Origin: Piscinibacter sp.
Lineage (GTDB): Bacteria; Pseudomonadota; Gammaproteobacteria; Burkholderiales; Burkholderiaceae_C
Direction: 5' to 3'
Length of the DNA: 43,613 nucleotides
Assembly (NCBI GenBank): GCA_019635485.1
Contig: JAHBZL010000041.1
Span: 1 to 43,613, forward strand
The notes beneath the pieces are model-generated. The model saw only the letters and a list, made by a program, of their open reading frames with translations. It was not told where the DNA came from and searched no databases. Of the stretch, positions 40,186 to 43,613 are shown piece after piece; positions within the stretch are counted from its first letter, which is position 1; each line of letters opens with the position of its first letter. The translations under genes and the position numbers were made by a program.

Positions 40186-41136
40186 ATGAATGTATCGACC
40201 CGCCAGCTGCACGCCTTCCTCGCGCTTGCCGCGGCGCGCAACTTCACACGCGCCGCCGCCGCGGTGCACCTGTCGCAGCCGGCGTTCAGCGCACTGATCC
40301 GCCAGCTCGAGGAGTCGCTCGGCGTGCGCCTGTTCGACCGCAGCACGCGGCACGTCGAGCTGACCGCCGAGGGCGAGGAGTTCGAGCGTTCGGCGCGGCG
40401 CGTGCTCGCCGAGTTCGATGCCGCCTGGTCGGGCATGCGCGAGCGCGCGGCGCGCGAGCGCGGGCGGGTCTCGATCGCGCTGCTGCCCTCGCTCGCGGCG
40501 GACTGGCTGCCGGCCGTGCTGGCCGGCTTTCGCGCCGCCCACCCCGGTATCGAGCTCGAGGTGGCGGACGTGCTGTCCGAACCCTGCATCGAGCATGTGC
40601 GCAGCGGCCGCGCCGACTTCGCGCTCGCCGCGACACGCGCCGAGACGCCGGAGCTGCGCGCCGAGCTGTTCTGCAGCGACGGCTTCCACCTCGTCTGCCC
40701 GTCCGGCCACCCGCTCGCGAAGCTGCGCGACCCGCGCCCGCGCGACCTGCTGCCCTGGCCGTTCATCCACCTGTCGCGCACGTCCAGCGTGCGCCAGTAC
40801 ATCGACGCGGCCACGCACCCGCAGCCGCTGCCGTCGGTGCTGGAGGTCGAGCAGCTCGCGACCGTCGCCGGCATGGTGCGTGCCGGGCTCGGCGTCAGCG
40901 TGGTGCCGGCGCTGACGCTGTACCAGTTCCGCGCCGCCGACCTGGCCATCCGGCCGATCCGCTGGCCCGGGCTGACGCGGCGGATCTACCTGGTGCGCCG
41001 GCGCGACCGCGGGCTGTCGGTCGCCGCTCAGGGTTTCTACGACTGGGTGATGGCGCGCCGGCCGCACCCCGATGCGGCAGGCGCGCGTCGCCCGCCCGCG
41101 GACGCCGCGTCGGCACGCCGGCGCGCCCGCGCCTGA
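40186..41136 (+). CDS. LysR-family transcriptional regulator
   Basis: A 316-residue regulator. The winged HTH is LHAFLALAAARNFTRAAAAVHLSQPAFSALIRQLEESLGVRLFDRSTRHVELTAEGEEF (residues 8-66), followed by a linker helix and a periplasmic-binding-type effector domain (about 92-295: VSIALLPSLAADWLPAVLAGFRAAHPGIELEVAD, GRADFALAATR, LATVAGMVRAGLGVSVVPALTL). It faces the atuA operon across a 117-bp gap with a palindrome, so it probably controls that operon and itself. The last 20 residues are Arg/Ala-rich and dispensable-looking. The inducer is not known; a pathway acyl-CoA or carboxylate is likely. Confidence 0.93.
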   Translation: MNVSTRQLHAFLALAAARNFTRAAAAVHLSQPAFSALIRQLEESLGVRLFDRSTRHVELTAEGEEFERSARRVLAEFDAAWSGMRERAARERGRVSIALLPSLAADWLPAVLAGFRAAHPGIELEVADVLSEPCIEHVRSGRADFALAATRAETPELRAELFCSDGFHLVCPSGHPLAKLRDPRPRDLLPWPFIHLSRTSSVRQYIDAATHPQPLPSVLEVEQLATVAGMVRAGLGVSVVPALTLYQFRAADLAIRPIRWPGLTRRIYLVRRRDRGLSVAAQGFYDWVMARRPHPDAAGARRPPADAASARRRARA

Positions 41137-41137
41137 C

Positions 41138-41143
41138 TACACT
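41138..41143 (+). promoter_or_regulatory. Possible -10 element of the CorA-like gene (leaderless mRNA)
   Basis: TACACT is followed by 7 bp and the ATG. No ribosome site precedes the ATG, so transcription would start at the A of the start codon. Confidence 0.4.
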
Positions 41144-41150
41144 GGCAGCC

Positions 41151-42839
41151 ATGCTGCAGGCCGCCCACACGCTGCCGGTCGCGCCCGCACCGGCCGGGCC
41201 CGCGCCGGTGGTGCGCCATCTGCGCCAGGTGCTGCTGTGGCCGCTGCGCGTGATGAGCACGGCGGCCGCCGGCGGCACGCGCCAGCCGCCCTGGCAATTG
41301 CTGCGCGACCTCGGCGAGGCTTCGCCGTGGCGCGAGGTCGTCGACGAGTACACCGGCGGCAGCGAGGCCTTCCACGAACGCCACTACAACGAATTCGTCA
41401 CCTTCCTCCCGTACGTGCAGCGCTTCCTGTACGGCGAGGGGCGCGCCGCGGGCAGCACGGCGCCCGGCAGCGGCTCGCCGATGCGCGTGTTCCGCCGCCA
41501 CGACCTGCAGCGCGTCCGGCTCGTGACCCGGCCCGGCGAGGCGCCGGTGGTGCTGGACCTGGTGCACGTCGACCTCTACTTCTTCTACGACGTCGACGTC
41601 GTGATCCTGAACCTGGAGGTGCGCGGCGACGAACTCTCGCTCGCGCAGGCGCAGGAACTGCTGTACCGCTTCGGCCGGGCCTACCCGGCCGGCTGGGACG
41701 CGCACGGCCAGGCGCTGCACTGCATGCACGAGGTGGAGTGGCTGGACGGCGAGGGCCGCGTGCTGGCGCGCTCGGACGCGCAGCAGCGCGAGGCGTTCCT
41801 GGCGCATGTCTGCGAGCACCGCGCGCCGCGCATCGCGGCGCACTGGGCCTACGTGCTCGAGCCGCTCGTGCCGGCCTACTCCGACCGCGAGGGCGCGCTG
41901 CGCTACCGGCAGATCGAGTACTACCGCATGCCGGTGATGGCCTACCTGGCGCTGGACGATCCGCGCGCGCTGACGCGCGGCGACTTCGTGCGCCTCGGCC
42001 TCGTCGCCGGCGCCGGCGCGCGCGATGCCGAGGCCGCGCTGCCCTACGGCGAACAGCACTTGGCCGATTTCGAGCAGCGCTACTGCTACGACCGCTTCTG
42101 GAACGACGCCGGCGCGGCCCCGAACACGCGCTACCTGTGCAGCGGGCACTCGCTGGTGGTGATCGGCGACGCGCAGAGCGAGTTCTTCGGCTGCCGCGAC
42201 CGCGGCGTGCTGGCGCAGTTCCGCCACCAGCACTTCATGCTGTTCCTGATCGCGCACTTCCAGAAGGCCGCGCTGCTGATGTTCTCGGACCGGCTGGTCG
42301 AGGCGCTGAAGGCGCTGGACGTGAGCGACCCGGCCAGCGTGCGGCGCTTCAAGCGCGCGATCCGCGGCAGCTTCGAGGTGTTCCTGCGCTTCACGCACCG
42401 CTACTGGTTCCACGAGGTGGCCGAGCAGGCCCAGGCGCGCGCGCTGTTCCACCTGACCGCGTCGCACCTCGACCTCGACCCCCTGTACCGCGAGGTCAAG
42501 GAGCGCATCGGCGACATGAACAGCTACCTGGATGCCGACAGCCTGCGCCGCCAGGCCAACACCGTGGTGCGGCTGACGGTGGTGACGATCTTCGGCCTGA
42601 TCGGCACCGTCACCACCGGCTTCCTCGGCATGAATCTGCTGGCCGAGGCGGACGCCTCGCTGCCGCGCAAGCTGTGGCTGTTCACGCTGGTGTTCGTGCC
42701 GACCATCGTGCTAACCATGTACACGATGGTGAAGTCCAAGCGCCTGTCCGACTTCCTCGACGCCGTCTCGGACGAGCGCCTTTCGGCCTGGACCAAGGTG
42801 AAGGCGTTCGCGGCGGTCTGGCGCCGCCAGGCCGACTGA
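41151..42839 (+). CDS. CorA-like Mg2+/divalent metal transporter superfamily protein
   Basis: A 562-residue protein with a large N-terminal cytoplasmic domain (about 1-465, mixed alpha/beta; no family I recognise). A stalk-like helix (about 450-478, ending SYLDADSLRRQANTVVRL) leads to two C-terminal TM helices: VVTIFGLIGTVTTGFLGMNLL with the CorA signature Gly-Met-Asn at G493-M494-N495, and KLWLFTLVFVPTIVLTMYTMV. The GMN after TM1 and the two-helix end are diagnostic of CorA channels for Mg2+, Co2+, Ni2+ or Zn2+. The protein is much longer than typical CorA (~316) and its cytoplasmic domain is atypical. It precedes a TerC-family gene by 26 bp. Confidence 0.75.
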   Translation: MLQAAHTLPVAPAPAGPAPVVRHLRQVLLWPLRVMSTAAAGGTRQPPWQLLRDLGEASPWREVVDEYTGGSEAFHERHYNEFVTFLPYVQRFLYGEGRAAGSTAPGSGSPMRVFRRHDLQRVRLVTRPGEAPVVLDLVHVDLYFFYDVDVVILNLEVRGDELSLAQAQELLYRFGRAYPAGWDAHGQALHCMHEVEWLDGEGRVLARSDAQQREAFLAHVCEHRAPRIAAHWAYVLEPLVPAYSDREGALRYRQIEYYRMPVMAYLALDDPRALTRGDFVRLGLVAGAGARDAEAALPYGEQHLADFEQRYCYDRFWNDAGAAPNTRYLCSGHSLVVIGDAQSEFFGCRDRGVLAQFRHQHFMLFLIAHFQKAALLMFSDRLVEALKALDVSDPASVRRFKRAIRGSFEVFLRFTHRYWFHEVAEQAQARALFHLTASHLDLDPLYREVKERIGDMNSYLDADSLRRQANTVVRLTVVTIFGLIGTVTTGFLGMNLLAEADASLPRKLWLFTLVFVPTIVLTMYTMVKSKRLSDFLDAVSDERLSAWTKVKAFAAVWRRQAD

Positions 42840-42865
42840 GACTGAATCACGCGACGGAGAACCCG

Positions 42866-43612
42866 ATGCTCGACTGGCTCGCCGACCCGAATGCCTGGAT
42901 CGCCCTGGCCACGCTGACCGCGCTGGAGATCGTGCTCGGCATCGACAACATCATCTTCATCTCGATCCTGGTCGGCCGGCTGCCGGAGGAGCGCCGCGAC
43001 CTCGCGCGCCGGCTGGGCCTGACGCTCGCGATGGGCACGCGCATCCTGCTGCTGCTGTCGCTGGCGTGGATCATGCGGCTGACCGAACCGCTGTTCAGCG
43101 TGGCGGGCCTCGAGATCTCAGGCCGCGACCTGATCCTGATCGGCGGCGGGCTGTTCCTGCTCTGGAAGAGCGTGCACGAGATCCACGCGTCGCTGGAGGG
43201 CGAGGCGGAGTCGGAAGGCGGGTCGGCGGCGGCCGGTGTCACCTTCGGCGGCGTGCTGGTGCAGATCGCGATCATCGACATCGTGTTCTCGCTCGACTCG
43301 GTGATCACGGCGGTCGGCCTGGCGGACCAGGTCAGTGTGATGGTGCTGGCGATCCTGATCTCGGTGGCGGTGATGATGTTCGCGGCCAAGGGCATCGGCG
43401 AATTCGTCGACCGGCACCCGACGATCAAGATGCTGGCACTGTCCTTCCTCGTGCTGGTCGGCGTAACGCTGATCGCCGAGGGCTTCGACACCCACGTGCC
43501 GAAGGGCTACATCTACTTCGCGATGGCCTTCTCGGTGGCCGTCGAGATGATCAACATCCGCCTGCGCCGCCGCATGACGGCGCCGGTGCAGCTGCGCAAG
43601 GACCTGCCCTAG
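42866..43612 (+). CDS. TerC-family membrane protein (YgdQ/Alx-like)
   Basis: A 248-residue membrane protein with seven predicted helices in two related halves. Each half has the buried acidic motif: LEIVLGIDNIIFISIL (E21, D27) and IIDIVFSLDSVITAVG (D138, D144). A charged loop (about 105-122, EGEAESEGG) joins them. The family includes TerC (tellurite), Alx and YkoY; several export Mn2+, and some help load metal into secreted proteins. No Mn riboswitch precedes this gene; it follows the CorA-like gene by 26 bp and is probably cotranscribed. It is complete, ending one base before the window edge. Confidence 0.92.
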   Translation: MLDWLADPNAWIALATLTALEIVLGIDNIIFISILVGRLPEERRDLARRLGLTLAMGTRILLLLSLAWIMRLTEPLFSVAGLEISGRDLILIGGGLFLLWKSVHEIHASLEGEAESEGGSAAAGVTFGGVLVQIAIIDIVFSLDSVITAVGLADQVSVMVLAILISVAVMMFAAKGIGEFVDRHPTIKMLALSFLVLVGVTLIAEGFDTHVPKGYIYFAMAFSVAVEMINIRLRRRMTAPVQLRKDLP

Positions 43613-43613
43613 G

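Overview
The window is very GC-rich chromosomal DNA with densely packed genes. It suggests a betaproteobacterium of the order Burkholderiales, probably near the Rubrivivax/Leptothrix/Methylibium group. The evidence is the protein set (Bug-type solute receptor, AtuA-type terpene/acyl utilisation pair, UPF0016 exporter with a manganese riboswitch, YqjD/YqjE/YqjK envelope genes) and intergenic C-rich repeats of a kind I associate with that order. I see no rRNA, tRNA, CRISPR array, transposase, integrase or phage genes, so this is ordinary core and accessory chromosome. The genus is inferred from composition and protein style, not from a search.

Layout. 1-1991: YqjK/YqjE/DUF883 envelope-stress-like genes, a secreted YHS protein and a small membrane ORF. 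2019-6850: a minus-strand tripartite efflux operon (NodT-type outer membrane factor, MacA-like adaptor, ATPase, MacB-like permease). 6986-17402: a region unusually rich in membrane-lipid genes: lplT, a GT4 lipid-type glycosyltransferase, an Mpo1-like membrane protein, a membrane-anchored class III aminotransferase, phosphatidylserine decarboxylase, a UPF0016 Mn exporter behind a yybP-ykoY riboswitch, an acetyltransferase, and an MGDG-synthase-like glycosyltransferase overlapping UDP-glucose dehydrogenase. 17427-26656: MscS channel, AMP nucleosidase, D-amino-acid dehydrogenase, diacylglycerol-kinase-like protein, acetylpolyamine amidohydrolase, a beta-helix exoprotein and a threonine/serine dehydratase. 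26801-32790: a BvgS/EvgS-like sensor kinase, an ABM protein coupled to a Nudix-MBL fusion, a DedA/VTT protein and a patatin. 32932-35990: a copper-flavoured locus (Met/Gly-rich periplasmic protein, DUF2946, PepSY membrane protein, PCu(A)C chaperone). 36037-41136: acetyl-CoA acetyltransferase, Bug receptor, AtuA pair and a divergent LysR regulator. 41151-43612: a CorA-like protein and a TerC-family protein.

The most interesting signal is in the lipid region. Upstream of lplT, and again upstream of the MGDG-synthase-like gene with ugd, 7-bp GTC-centred repeats recur at exactly 11-bp spacing. In both places the last repeat is followed by 10 bp, a -10-like hexamer, 9 bp and the start codon. This is the architecture of PhoB (Pho box) promoters. 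With a UDP-glucuronate supply gene coupled to a lipid glycosyltransferase, it suggests a phosphate-starvation membrane-remodelling system that replaces phospholipids with (glucuronosyl) glycolipids. This is a hypothesis read from sequence, not a proven regulon. The second clear regulatory element is the Mn riboswitch at 13741-13852.
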